Origin: Streptacidiphilus jiangxiensis
GTDB taxonomy: Bacteria; Actinomycetota; Actinomycetes; Streptomycetales; Streptomycetaceae
Direction: 5' to 3'
Length of the DNA stretch: 64,000 bases
Assembly (NCBI RefSeq): GCF_900109465.1
Contig: NZ_FOAZ01000007.1
Location: 1-64,000 of the forward strand
Each line of letters starts with the position of its first letter. The stretch's first letter is position 1. The notes under the pieces were generated by a model. It saw nothing but the letters and a program-made list of their open reading frames with translations. It was not told where the DNA came from and made no database searches. This document shows positions 23,473 to 32,469 of this stretch, one piece after another. Both the position numbers and the translations under genes were made by a program.

Positions 23473-24162
23473 ATGATCAAGGGTGTGATGTTCGACTTCT
23501 CCGGGACCCTCTTCCGGATCGAATCGGCCGCGCAGTGGCTGCGCGCGGTGGTGGCGGACGCTGGTCTCGCTGTCCCTGAGGGCGAACTCAGCGCGTGCGT
23601 CGGCAGGCTGGAAGAGTTCGGGGCCCAGCCGGGCGGGGTGCCGCCTCGCCGGGTTCCGGCCCATCTGGAGGGCCTGTGGCGGGAGCGCGATCTGACCGCC
23701 GAACGACACCGGGCGGCTTTCACCGCCATGACCCGGGAGGCGGGACGGCCGGCTGCGGACCTGGCCGACGCCCTGTACGAACGTTCTCAGGTGTCCGAGG
23801 CATGGCAGCCCTATCCCGACGCCGAGGCGACCCTGCGCGCTCTGCGCGGGCGAGGCATCCCGGTCGCTGTCGTCAGCAACATCGGCTGGGACATGCGCCC
23901 TGTTTTCCGTGACCACGGTGTCCATGACCTCGTTGACGCCTACTTCCTCTCCTACGAGTGCGGGGTGAAGAAGCCCGACGCCGGGATCTTCCAGATGGCG
24001 TGCGACAAGCTCGAATTGGCGCCCGGCGATGTCCTGATGGTGGGAGACGAGCCCATCGCGGACTCCGGCGCTGCCGCGCTGGGATGCCGGGTTCACCTGC
24101 TCGACCCCCTGCCCGTGGACCAGCGTCCCGGCGCGCTGGCCGAGGTGCTGCAACTCCTTTGA
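23473..24162 (+). CDS. HAD-superfamily hydrolase with atypical DxS motif
   Basis: The 229-residue protein shows the HAD core: motif I MFDFSGTLF, motif II VAVVSNIGWD, motif III GVKKPDAGIF and motif IV VMVGDEPIADSGAA (LMVGDEP as written in the gene). In motif I the nucleophile Asp8 is present, but the second Asp, normally the general acid/base, is Ser10. This is seen in a group of actinobacterial HAD proteins and suggests an activity other than standard phosphatase. A helical cap occupies residues 15-90. It starts 87 bases after the IS element's right target duplication. Substrate unknown. Confidence 0.8.
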   Translation: MIKGVMFDFSGTLFRIESAAQWLRAVVADAGLAVPEGELSACVGRLEEFGAQPGGVPPRRVPAHLEGLWRERDLTAERHRAAFTAMTREAGRPAADLADALYERSQVSEAWQPYPDAEATLRALRGRGIPVAVVSNIGWDMRPVFRDHGVHDLVDAYFLSYECGVKKPDAGIFQMACDKLELAPGDVLMVGDEPIADSGAAALGCRVHLLDPLPVDQRPGALAEVLQLL

Positions 24163-24458
24163 CGGTGACGAGGGCCGGGGCGGGCCTGGAGCCGCGGGTG
24201 AATGGCCCCCTTCCCACTGGCGCGCCCCCGATGTCCGGGTCTGAAGCCGGCGTCGCGGTCCTCGTCCCTCGTCCCCGTCCCTCGTGACGGGCCCGGGGCG
24301 GGCCTGGTGATCCGTCGGCGTGGACGGCCACCCGGACGCCACTCCTCCGAGTGGAACCTTGCTGCGTCGCGGAACGTCATCAGATCTGGACGCTACGTAC
24401 AACCGCATATCAGAGCGCCGTGGGAGTCCGTGCGACGACGGCGAGTTGGGAGGCGGGC

Positions 24459-27329
24459 ATGCTCGAGGAAGCACTGCTGACGCTGGCGGCGGCCGGGGGC
24501 ACGGCCGTGGTCACCGCGGCGGGGACGGACGCGTGGACAGGGATGCGCGCGGCCGTGGCCAAGCTGCTCGGCCGCGGAGACCGGGAGCGGGAACGCATCG
24601 AGTTGGAGCGCCTTGACCGGACCGCCACCGTGGCGCTGGAAGCCGCGGCAACGGCCGAACAGCCGGGGAGCGGGCGCCGGTCCGGGGCCGAACACGCCCT
24701 GGCCAGTGAGGAATCCCTCTGGCGCGGGAGCTTCGAGCGCTTGCTGGAGGAGGCCGCTGGAACCGAGGAGCGCGAGCGCCTCGCAGCCGAATTGCGGGTC
24801 CTCCTCGCCCGGCATGCGCAACCGGAGCAGGTGGGAGGCGGCGCGATGCGGAACGTCTTCAACGGGCCCGCTGCCGTCCAGATCGGTGACCACAACCGAC
24901 AGGACGTGCAATTCAGCCCCACCGCGCCGCAGCCGGGACCGGCCGGGGGCAACGCGCCCATGACGGACGACGATTCCGCGGCCCGCCTCCCGCCCGGGGA
25001 GCAGACCGTCCACCACACCTACAACGGCCCGACCGCTCTGGTGTTCGGGGACAAGAATGTCCAGCGGATCCGTTTCGAAATGCATCCGCGCCCCGACCTC
25101 CCCTGGCCTGTCAAGCTCGGGGTACTGCCGCGTGAGGCGGCCTGTTATCAACCGCATGGCGCCCTGCTGGACCGGGTGGACCCTGCGGGCGGGGCCGCGA
25201 GGCCGCTCGCTGTCGTACTGACCGGGCCCGCAGGGGTCGGCAAGACACAGTCCGCCGCACAGCACGCTCGCCGGGCCTGGGCGTTGCGAGAGGTTGACCT
25301 GTTGTTGTGGGTCAACGCCTCCTCGCGCGCGACGATCGTGGAGGCGTATGCCGCAGCGGCGGCCCGATTGCTCGGCGTCGACCAGGGCGACCTCGACCTG
25401 GCGGCACGGGCCTTTCTGGACTGGCTGTACCCCAGGCCGGCCGAGGGTGGCACGGAGCCGCGTCGGTGGCTGGTGATCCTGGACGACGTGGTGCAACCGT
25501 CGGACCTGCGTGACCTGTGGCCGCCGCCCAGCGAACACGGGCGCGTGCTGGTCACCACCCGGTCGCGGGAAGCGGCGCTGACGGGAGCGGACCGGAAGCT
25601 GGTGACTGTCGGCCTCTACACACCGCAAGAGGCCGTTGCCTACCTGACGCAGTATCTGGGAGACCACGGGCGGCACGAATCGACTGAAGCGCTTGAGGCC
25701 TTGGCTCAGGATCTCGGGCTGCTCCCGCTGGCGCTGTCACAGGCAGCGACGTATCTTCTGGACTCCGGCCAGGACGCCGAGACCTACCGTCGCCGTCTCG
25801 CCGACCGGGCGGGCACCTTGGAAGAAGTCCTCCCGGAGCAGGGGAGTCTGCCTGACGACCAGGCCACCACCCTCGCCGCCGCCTGGTCGTTGAGCATCGA
25901 CCGGGCCGACCGGCGCAAGCCGCGTGGCCTGGCTCTGCCCATGATGGAACTCGCCGCGATGCTCGACCCCAACGGCATACCCCTGGCAGTCCTGACAGGC
26001 GGACCGGCCCGTGCCCACCTGGTCGCCCACAAGACCGCGAACGGTGAAGGACCGAGCGAGGTTGCCACCGAGGGGGACGCGGCGAATGCGGTGCGCAGCC
26101 TGCATCTGATGAACCTGCTGGACCACACCGTCAACAGCGAGACCTACTCCGTGCGCATCCACCAACTGATTCAGCGCGCGGTGCGGGACCGGCGCTCACC
26201 GCAGCAGCTCGAAGCAGTGGCACGCGCGGCGGGGGACGCCCTTGTGGCGGCTTGGCCCGCCGAGGAACTGGACACCGAGCTCGCCCAGGTGCTGCGAGCC
26301 AACACCGCCGCCCTGATCCGCAGCGGCGGTGCCGCCCTGCTGGCGCCACACGTCCATCCCGTGCTGCTACGGGTCGGCGACAGCCTGAGCGCGGCCGGCC
26401 GTGTCGGCGCCGCGATCCGCCATTACACGCGCCTGCTCGACCACGTAGGCCGCACCCTCGGCCCCGATTGCCCCTCCGTCCTCGCGGTCCGGCGTGCCCT
26501 TGCCACACAGCGCTGCCTGGGCGGCGAACCCGTCCGCGCGGCAGAAGAACTGCAGGAGGTTCTGGCGGACCAGACCCGGGTGCTGGGAGCCGACAGCGAG
26601 GAGACACTCGCCACACGCCACAATCTGATCTGGGCGCAGTGGACGACAGGAGAGGTACAGGCGGCCGAGCGTGATCTCCGGAAGCTGCTCGCGGACCGGC
26701 TCCGCGTCCAAGGGCCCGACCACCCCGACACCCTCGAGACCCGTCACAACCTCTACCACGCGTGGCACGAGCTGGGGGACTCGCATCGTGCCGTCGAGGC
26801 GTACCAACGCCTGGTGGCGGACCGCCTGCGCATCAACGGCCCGGATCATCCGGACACGCTCAGCGCGCGTCACCAGATGGGCGGCATCAAGGGGATCATG
26901 GGGGACACGGCCGGCGCCCGGACGGAACTCTCCGCCGTTCTGGCCGATCGCGTCCGCGTCCAGGGCGCGGACCACCCCGCCACCCTGGCGGCGCGTCACG
27001 CACTCGCCCGACTCCATGGCGAGGCCGGTCACCCTGAGGAGGCCGTCGCAGCCCTGCTGGCACTCTACGAGGACAGGGCCCGCATCCTGGGCGCCTACCA
27101 CCCCGAAACCATGGGCACGCGACGCCTCCTGGCGCACTGGCAGGCGGTCGCCGGCCACCGGGACGAGGCGATCGCCACACTCGAGGCCGTCCTCAGCGAT
27201 CAGGAAGGCGTCCTGGACCCGGGACACCCGGACCTCGTGGAGACCCGTCGCGAGCTGTCCAAGCAACGCACTCCCCGACCGGAGCTCGCCGCAGGTCCTG
27301 GCCCGGACATGACTGTCCCCAGTGACTGA
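24459..27329 (+). CDS. NB-ARC/TPR STAND protein with two RHIM-like amyloid motifs
   Basis: This 956-residue protein begins with a helical N-terminal domain (residues 1-125) seen in many Streptomyces proteins of unknown role. It is followed by two short motifs with the receptor-interacting (RHIM) pattern: FNGPAAVQIGDHNRQ at 134-148 and YNGPTALVFGDKNVQ at 188-202. An NB-ARC ATPase follows with Walker A GPAGVGKTQ at 256 and a Walker B-like WLVILDDV. The C-terminal third holds repeated TPR units that start with a LGPDHPDTL-like phrase (kinesin-light-chain type). The layout matches STAND proteins that oligomerise on a signal and pass it on through amyloid templating. GGGAGG precedes the ATG at 24459. 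No effector with a matching motif is visible beside it. Confidence 0.85.
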   Translation: MLEEALLTLAAAGGTAVVTAAGTDAWTGMRAAVAKLLGRGDRERERIELERLDRTATVALEAAATAEQPGSGRRSGAEHALASEESLWRGSFERLLEEAAGTEERERLAAELRVLLARHAQPEQVGGGAMRNVFNGPAAVQIGDHNRQDVQFSPTAPQPGPAGGNAPMTDDDSAARLPPGEQTVHHTYNGPTALVFGDKNVQRIRFEMHPRPDLPWPVKLGVLPREAACYQPHGALLDRVDPAGGAARPLAVVLTGPAGVGKTQSAAQHARRAWALREVDLLLWVNASSRATIVEAYAAAAARLLGVDQGDLDLAARAFLDWLYPRPAEGGTEPRRWLVILDDVVQPSDLRDLWPPPSEHGRVLVTTRSREAALTGADRKLVTVGLYTPQEAVAYLTQYLGDHGRHESTEALEALAQDLGLLPLALSQAATYLLDSGQDAETYRRRLADRAGTLEEVLPEQGSLPDDQATTLAAAWSLSIDRADRRKPRGLALPMMELAAMLDPNGIPLAVLTGGPARAHLVAHKTANGEGPSEVATEGDAANAVRSLHLMNLLDHTVNSETYSVRIHQLIQRAVRDRRSPQQLEAVARAAGDALVAAWPAEELDTELAQVLRANTAALIRSGGAALLAPHVHPVLLRVGDSLSAAGRVGAAIRHYTRLLDHVGRTLGPDCPSVLAVRRALATQRCLGGEPVRAAEELQEVLADQTRVLGADSEETLATRHNLIWAQWTTGEVQAAERDLRKLLADRLRVQGPDHPDTLETRHNLYHAWHELGDSHRAVEAYQRLVADRLRINGPDHPDTLSARHQMGGIKGIMGDTAGARTELSAVLADRVRVQGADHPATLAARHALARLHGEAGHPEEAVAALLALYEDRARILGAYHPETMGTRRLLAHWQAVAGHRDEAIATLEAVLSDQEGVLDPGHPDLVETRRELSKQRTPRPELAAGPGPDMTVPSD

Positions 27330-27340
27330 CAGTCATGTCC
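27305..27340. terminator. 12-bp stem hairpin across the STAND stop codon
   Basis: ggacatgactgt and acagtcatgtcc form a perfect 12-bp stem with a 12-base loop that contains the stop codon. A further copy of the right arm (cagtcatgtccgacg) lies at 27349-27363. The hairpin sits in the convergent gap between two large genes and could terminate transcription from both sides. Confidence 0.6.
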
Positions 27341-27446
27341 GACGCCCGCAGTCATGTCCGACGTCGGGGACTGAGGCCTCGGCGACCCGATGCGGTGTCG
27401 GCAGGGGGTCTGCCGGCCGCGGCGTCCAAGCCGCCGTGCGGCCCGC

Positions 27447-30002
27447 TCAGAGCGGAAGTGGGTCGATGGAGCAGTTCGCGCGGATCCATTCGCCCAGTTC
27501 GGTCGTTACCGGGTGGTTCGCACCGAGGGTCTGGCGCATGAGGTCCATGGTGCGGGTGTGGAGGGCGAGGGCTTCCTCCTTCTCGCCCAGCGCCTGGAGG
27601 TCGATTGCCAGGTTGGCTGTGGCTGCCAGGGTGGAGGGGTGATCGGGGCCGAGGACGCGTGCGGAGCGGTCTCTTGCGTCTGCGCTGCGGTCGCGGGCCT
27701 CCGCATGGCGGCCCAGGGCGCTGAGGTCGCTGCCAAGGTTGGTCTCGCAGGCCAGGGCGAGGACGTGGTCGTCGCCGAGGCGGTCGACAAGGCCGTCGTA
27801 GGCGGCGCGGTCGAGGTCCAGGGCCGTCTCGGGGTCGCCGAGCAGCCGCAGCGTGATCGCGAGGTTGGCGTGCGCGGAGAGCGAGTGGGGGTGGGCCGGG
27901 CCGAGGCTTTCGCGGTAGCGCTCCGCGGTGCGGCGCCCGAGGAGGGCCGCGCCGTCGAGGTCCCCGGTGTGGCAAAGGTCGACGGCGACTGCCAGCGTCG
28001 AGGCCAGCGTGTCTGGGTGTTCCTCGCCGAAGCGGCGTCGCGTCAGTTCAAGTGTCTGCTCTGAGAGTTTGCGAGCCCTGTGGTGGTCGCCCGCCTTGCG
28101 GCGGGCTACCGCCAGCACGCGACGAGCGTGCAGGGTGGCCGGGTCGGTGTCGCCCATGAGCCGGCGGTAGAGGGAGACGACCTCTTCCTGCCGGTGGCGC
28201 GCGTGATCGTAACGGCCCAGTTCGCGCTGGTCGATGGTGAGGCCCACCCAGGTGAGCAGGGTCTGCTCGTGGTCGGTCCCGAAGAGCTCCGCCTTCACGT
28301 CCCGGGTGCGTCGATCGAGTTCGTAGGCCTTCTCGAAGTCCCCCACCAGCCGCAGGGACACGCCCAGGTTGTGGGCGGCGTTCAAGGTGACCGGATCGTC
28401 CTCGTCGAAGGCGCGCTCCGACAGCCGGTACACCTCGTCCGAAATCTGCAGCGCGCGGGCGAATTCGCCCTGGGCGCGCAGATCCGCGGCCACGGCGCTC
28501 ATCGCGTCCAGATGCTCCTCACGGATCTCGGACGGGCGTGAGGGGCGGCGGCCGTGCGGCGACATGCGGTCGTGCAGTTCCAGCGAGCGGGCGTTCAGTT
28601 CGGCCGCCTCCGCGTAGTGGCCCGTGGTGAACAGTACGGACCCGAGCCGCCGGGCCAGGGTCAGGGTGTGCGTCTCCTCCTCGCCGAACTGGTCCTTCCA
28701 CGCCGCGTAGGCCTTCCGGGTGAACTCCAGGGCTGCCGCATGGTCGCCCCAACGCTGCAGGTACGTGGCGGTGTTCACCACCAGATCGCGGACCCACGGG
28801 TCGGCGGACTCGATCGCACCCGAGGCGAGGACGTGCGGATACAGCTCGGCGTAGCGCTCCCAGCTGGTGGGGGACCGGGGGTTGCGCGGGTCGGCTGCCG
28901 ACAGGAGCATGTGCGCGCCCTGGCGCATCCTGTCCTGCTCGACGGCGGTCATTCGGATGGTCAGCACGGACCGGACCAGGCGGTGCACCTGCAGGGCCTG
29001 GGTGCGCGGGTCGATGCGGGCCAGCGAGTGGCGCTGGATCTCGCGCATGGCGAGACCGAGCTGTATCTCGTCGGCAAGGGCGCGGTCCATCTCCGTGGCG
29101 ATCGGTCCGCGTCGCGCGCCCGCGAAGAGATGGCGTGGAACGGGTTCGGGCGCGTAGAAGGCGCAGATCTGCAGGAGCTGAATGGCTGCCGGGTCGATCG
29201 TCTCGATCTGGTCCAGCGACACGTTCCAGGTGGTGGCCACTGACCTCCCATAGTCACCGGGCGAGCAGAAGGTCAGCAGTTCCGACTGCTTCTCCTCGAA
29301 CAGCCGCAGGTACTGGTCGGCTGGCATCCCGGTCTCCGCGCGCCAGGCGGCCACCTGCTCGATGGCCAGCGGCAGGTCACCGAGCGCCTCGGCGAGCCGG
29401 TCTGCCTCGTCCTCCGTGAGGTCCTCACCGCGGCGGCGCAGCAACTCCGTACTCTCCTCGCGGGGGAGAACGTCGACCTCCAGCGGGCGGGCGACGCGAT
29501 CCCAATGCGGGTAACGAGAGGTGATCAGGATCGCGCCGGACGCGGAGGCCGGAAGATAGCGTGCGATCTGTTCGGGACTCTCGGCGTTGTCGAACACCAG
29601 TATCCATCGGCCGTATGGGCTGCCGCGCCGCAGCGCGTCTACGACCGCGGCGACCACCGTCCCCGGCTCGGACTGCACCGCGAGGCCGAGCATGTGGCCC
29701 AGCTCCGACAGTGACCGGGTGATTTGCGGGGTGTTCTCGGCCGGTATCCACCACACCAAGTCGTACTCACCTTGGTGCAGGTACAGGTACTCGAGCGCGA
29801 GTTGGGACTTCCCGATTCCGCCGAGCCCGTGCAAGGCCTGTGGCGGCATCGCAGTGGTCCCCGCCTGCAGCCGCTCGTGCAGCGTGGCGAGCAGCCGCGT
29901 GCGGCCGGCGAAGTTGCGGTTCCTTGGCGGGACGTTGCCCCAGATCGCCGGCACCGAGAAAGGGTCGCGCGGGTGGGCGGGGTTCGTCTCCGGTGTTGAC
30001 AT
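27447..30002 (-). CDS. fxsT: FxSxx-COOH-type NB-ARC/TPR protein
   Basis: The 851-residue protein has the FxsT pattern: an N-terminal SVPAIWGNVPPRNRNFAGR segment, an NB-ARC P-loop GLGGIGKSQ near 59-67, DLVWWIPAEN, and a long array of LG-HPDTL-type TPR units. It ends in CSIDPLPL, close to the CDxDPxPL tail of the FxSxx-COOH system TPR family. In that system these proteins accompany a radical SAM enzyme, an HExxH protein and a small precursor ending FxSxx. AGGAGG stands six bases before the ATG at 30002. The HExxH gene is divergent from it. The symbol rests on family resemblance only; no radical SAM gene is seen. Confidence 0.75.
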   Translation of the reverse strand: MSTPETNPAHPRDPFSVPAIWGNVPPRNRNFAGRTRLLATLHERLQAGTTAMPPQALHGLGGIGKSQLALEYLYLHQGEYDLVWWIPAENTPQITRSLSELGHMLGLAVQSEPGTVVAAVVDALRRGSPYGRWILVFDNAESPEQIARYLPASASGAILITSRYPHWDRVARPLEVDVLPREESTELLRRRGEDLTEDEADRLAEALGDLPLAIEQVAAWRAETGMPADQYLRLFEEKQSELLTFCSPGDYGRSVATTWNVSLDQIETIDPAAIQLLQICAFYAPEPVPRHLFAGARRGPIATEMDRALADEIQLGLAMREIQRHSLARIDPRTQALQVHRLVRSVLTIRMTAVEQDRMRQGAHMLLSAADPRNPRSPTSWERYAELYPHVLASGAIESADPWVRDLVVNTATYLQRWGDHAAALEFTRKAYAAWKDQFGEEETHTLTLARRLGSVLFTTGHYAEAAELNARSLELHDRMSPHGRRPSRPSEIREEHLDAMSAVAADLRAQGEFARALQISDEVYRLSERAFDEDDPVTLNAAHNLGVSLRLVGDFEKAYELDRRTRDVKAELFGTDHEQTLLTWVGLTIDQRELGRYDHARHRQEEVVSLYRRLMGDTDPATLHARRVLAVARRKAGDHHRARKLSEQTLELTRRRFGEEHPDTLASTLAVAVDLCHTGDLDGAALLGRRTAERYRESLGPAHPHSLSAHANLAITLRLLGDPETALDLDRAAYDGLVDRLGDDHVLALACETNLGSDLSALGRHAEARDRSADARDRSARVLGPDHPSTLAATANLAIDLQALGEKEEALALHTRTMDLMRQTLGANHPVTTELGEWIRANCSIDPLPL

Positions 30003-30452
30003 CCGTGCCCTCCTGGCCGGGAGCCGTCCCCCGGGGCAGCCCGGGAGTTCAGTCTGATGGTCCATCATGACTGGCCTGCGGAATGCCATCCGGGTGATGG
30101 TGCGGCGTCGGCCCCTCGATTCGCCTGTCGGGTGGTCTGGTGAGGTTGTTCCCCGCCGAGCCCGGGCAACGCGTGCCCGAGGCGTCCTTCGGGCTCGGCG
30201 TAGGGGGTTGCCCTGCACGGTGAGTGCCTGACGCAGGGCGGGCACCGCGCCGGCTTCCCGTTCCCGCGCCGACGGATGATGCTCCGGTCGGCAACCCGCA
30301 GTGTCACTCTCGTTGGTGGGCCGCAGCTATCGGCTGTGCAGACGCCGAGTGGTCGCGGTGGCCGGTTTGCTGGTCATGGGGTTGTGCCCCGTCTGGGGCC
30401 GTGGACAGACTGCATGGACCGGTTCATCCTGTCGAGTGTCCTTGGAGGACGC
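30003..30452. promoter_or_regulatory. Divergent intergenic region between fxsT-like and HExxH genes
   Basis: These 450 bases must carry the promoters of both divergent genes. I searched all frames for a short precursor peptide ending FxSxx and found none that is convincing. A 68-codon frame at 30301-30507 has a hydrophobic centre but overlaps the HExxH start and lacks a ribosome site. No clear -35/-10 pair stands out. Confidence 0.4.
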
Positions 30453-32447
30453 ATGTCCGTCCACGCTCGTTCGTGCGGGCTCGACACCGAGACCCTGCTG
30501 TGGGTGAGTCGTAGCGCCGCGGTCCCCATGACCAGTGCAGGAGGCTACAACCCCAGCCGGGACGAGTCGGGAGTGATCGATCCGGCGACAGTCCCGCAAC
30601 CGCAGTCGGACGGACCGCTCGCGGTGGAGCAGGGCTGGCATCTGGAGCGGGACTTCCCCGAGATCCTCTCCGGGCGGCCGGCCGAGGCAGAGATGCTGCG
30701 CCTATCGGCGGCGGAGGACCACTGGCGGACGGCGCTGCTGGAAGCGGTGCGCTTCCACGCCCGTGAATGGCCCGGCAGGCCAGATGGTGACGCACTGATC
30801 GACCTGGACCCCGCGATGGCGTTGATCGCCGCAGCCACGAGCTGCACGGACGAGATGCTCCGGGGGAGAGTTCAGTGGCTGCTCCGCTATCCGTCGGTCG
30901 GGATCTGGGCGGCCACGATGGTGCGTGCATTGTGCCGTCCCCAGGTCGGCGACGCCGCCGAGCTCCGAAAGCGGTTGAGTTACCTGAATGCGATAGCGGC
31001 CGCGGCGGCGATTCAGGCGCAGCTTCCGTTCAGCCTGCGGCTGCCGGTGTGGGACGGCTGGCTCGTTCTGCCCGGCATCGGAGCGCTGCTGCTGCCGGAG
31101 GGCGACACCAACGGCGCCCCGTGGGTGGCAGTCGAGTCCGACGGATTTCGCATGTGTGCGGCGGGTGTGGAGCTCGAAGGGGACCCGTGGTACGAGCTGC
31201 CGATCCTGGCCGACTCTCCGGGCCGCGTGGTACTGGATCGGATGGACCCGTTCCGGAGTGTCCGCGGCATGCTCAGCCCCATGCCGGTCAGGGGCCATGA
31301 GGCAGAGTCGTGGAGGTCGGTCTTCGAGCAGAGCAGTGGAGTCCTACGTGCGCTGGGCCGAGGGCAGGGCTGCGACTATCTGCGGGGACTGGCCTGCATT
31401 GTTCCGGAAGAGCTTCGAGAGAGGTTCCGGCCGCACAGTGTCTCCTGCGCCGACGGCACCGGCGGTTTCACGGCGTCTTTCCAGGACGAGCCGCTGCAGT
31501 TCGCGGGGACCCTGGTCCATGAGGGTCAGCACAGCCGACTGTCGATGCTCGCCCACCTCTTCGACGTCTTCGGCGACCCTTCCGCCAGTGCGACACGCTT
31601 GCAGTACTACGCCGGCTGGCGCGATGATCCACGTCCGCTGGCCGGCATGCTCCAAGGCGTCTATGCCTTCGCCGGTGTCGCGGACTACTGGAGCTGGCAA
31701 GCCGAGACCTCGACGAACGAGGACCACGGCGGGGGCGATTATCGGGCCCTGGCCCGCTTCGAGGCGGAACTGTGGTCGCAGCAGGTGGTGAGGGCTGCAC
31801 GGGAGCTTCTTCATGCCGAAGGGCTCACTGAGCCCGGACGACTGATGCTCGGCGCCGTCCTTCGTCGCATCCAGTCGTCGGTCCGAACCCCCGGGCGCCG
31901 GCTGCAGGGCACGGACCAGCAGGCGATCACCGCGGCACGGATCTGCGCGAGCGATCACCAGGCAGCTTGGTTCGCCCGGCACCGCCAACCGGATGCCGCT
32001 CGGGTGGCGGAATTGGCGCTTGCGTGGACGTGCGGGTATCCGCTCCCGCTGACGCCCTCCGAGGTGACGGCCGAGCTGCAGCCGTCCACTGACGGGGCTC
32101 ATCTGGACGCGCGGGCAGTGCTGTGGCGGCATCGACTCGACCCGGTCGGTGGTCCGCGACTGGACCCCGGACTCGTCGGGGCTGTCGAGGGCGCGGACCG
32201 GGCCGACTTTGACTTGGTCAACGGCGACGCGGCCCAAGCCCTGCGCGGCTACCGCGAGCGTGCCGAGCGTGGCGCCGATGCGCAGGCGTGGGTCGGGCTG
32301 GGCTTGGCCCTGCGGGCGGCTGCCCCCGCCTCCCTCGCCCCAGCAGCGGACCTGCTCCTGCACCGCCCCGAACTCGCCATGGCCGTGCACGCGGCCAGCG
32401 ATGGGCACGGGGACCCTGTGGCGCTTGCCGCCTGGCTCGCCGGCTGA
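30453..32447 (+). CDS. HExxH-type peptide-modifying (beta-hydroxylase-like) protein
   Basis: The 664-residue product contains HEGQH at residues 356-360 in the setting AGTLVHEGQHSRLSMLAHLF, which is the hallmark of the HExxH peptide-modification family. These proteins have been linked to iron and 2-oxoglutarate-dependent hydroxylation of ribosomal peptides and to FxSxx clusters. A later EAELWSQQVVRAARELLHAE segment fits the family's helical C-terminal half. The start at 30453 is firm: GGAGG lies four bases upstream, while the longer frame has no such site. Its divergent neighbour is the FxsT-like gene, which supports a joint pathway. The precursor peptide was not found. Confidence 0.78.
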   Translation: MSVHARSCGLDTETLLWVSRSAAVPMTSAGGYNPSRDESGVIDPATVPQPQSDGPLAVEQGWHLERDFPEILSGRPAEAEMLRLSAAEDHWRTALLEAVRFHAREWPGRPDGDALIDLDPAMALIAAATSCTDEMLRGRVQWLLRYPSVGIWAATMVRALCRPQVGDAAELRKRLSYLNAIAAAAAIQAQLPFSLRLPVWDGWLVLPGIGALLLPEGDTNGAPWVAVESDGFRMCAAGVELEGDPWYELPILADSPGRVVLDRMDPFRSVRGMLSPMPVRGHEAESWRSVFEQSSGVLRALGRGQGCDYLRGLACIVPEELRERFRPHSVSCADGTGGFTASFQDEPLQFAGTLVHEGQHSRLSMLAHLFDVFGDPSASATRLQYYAGWRDDPRPLAGMLQGVYAFAGVADYWSWQAETSTNEDHGGGDYRALARFEAELWSQQVVRAARELLHAEGLTEPGRLMLGAVLRRIQSSVRTPGRRLQGTDQQAITAARICASDHQAAWFARHRQPDAARVAELALAWTCGYPLPLTPSEVTAELQPSTDGAHLDARAVLWRHRLDPVGGPRLDPGLVGAVEGADRADFDLVNGDAAQALRGYRERAERGADAQAWVGLGLALRAAAPASLAPAADLLLHRPELAMAVHAASDGHGDPVALAAWLAG

Positions 32448-32469
32448 CGTGCGAGCGTGCAGGCGGGCG

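Noticed and set aside
30301..30507. 68-codon frame as a possible FxSxx precursor peptide
   Set aside because: It lacks the FxSxx end, has no ribosome site and overlaps the well-supported start of the HExxH gene.
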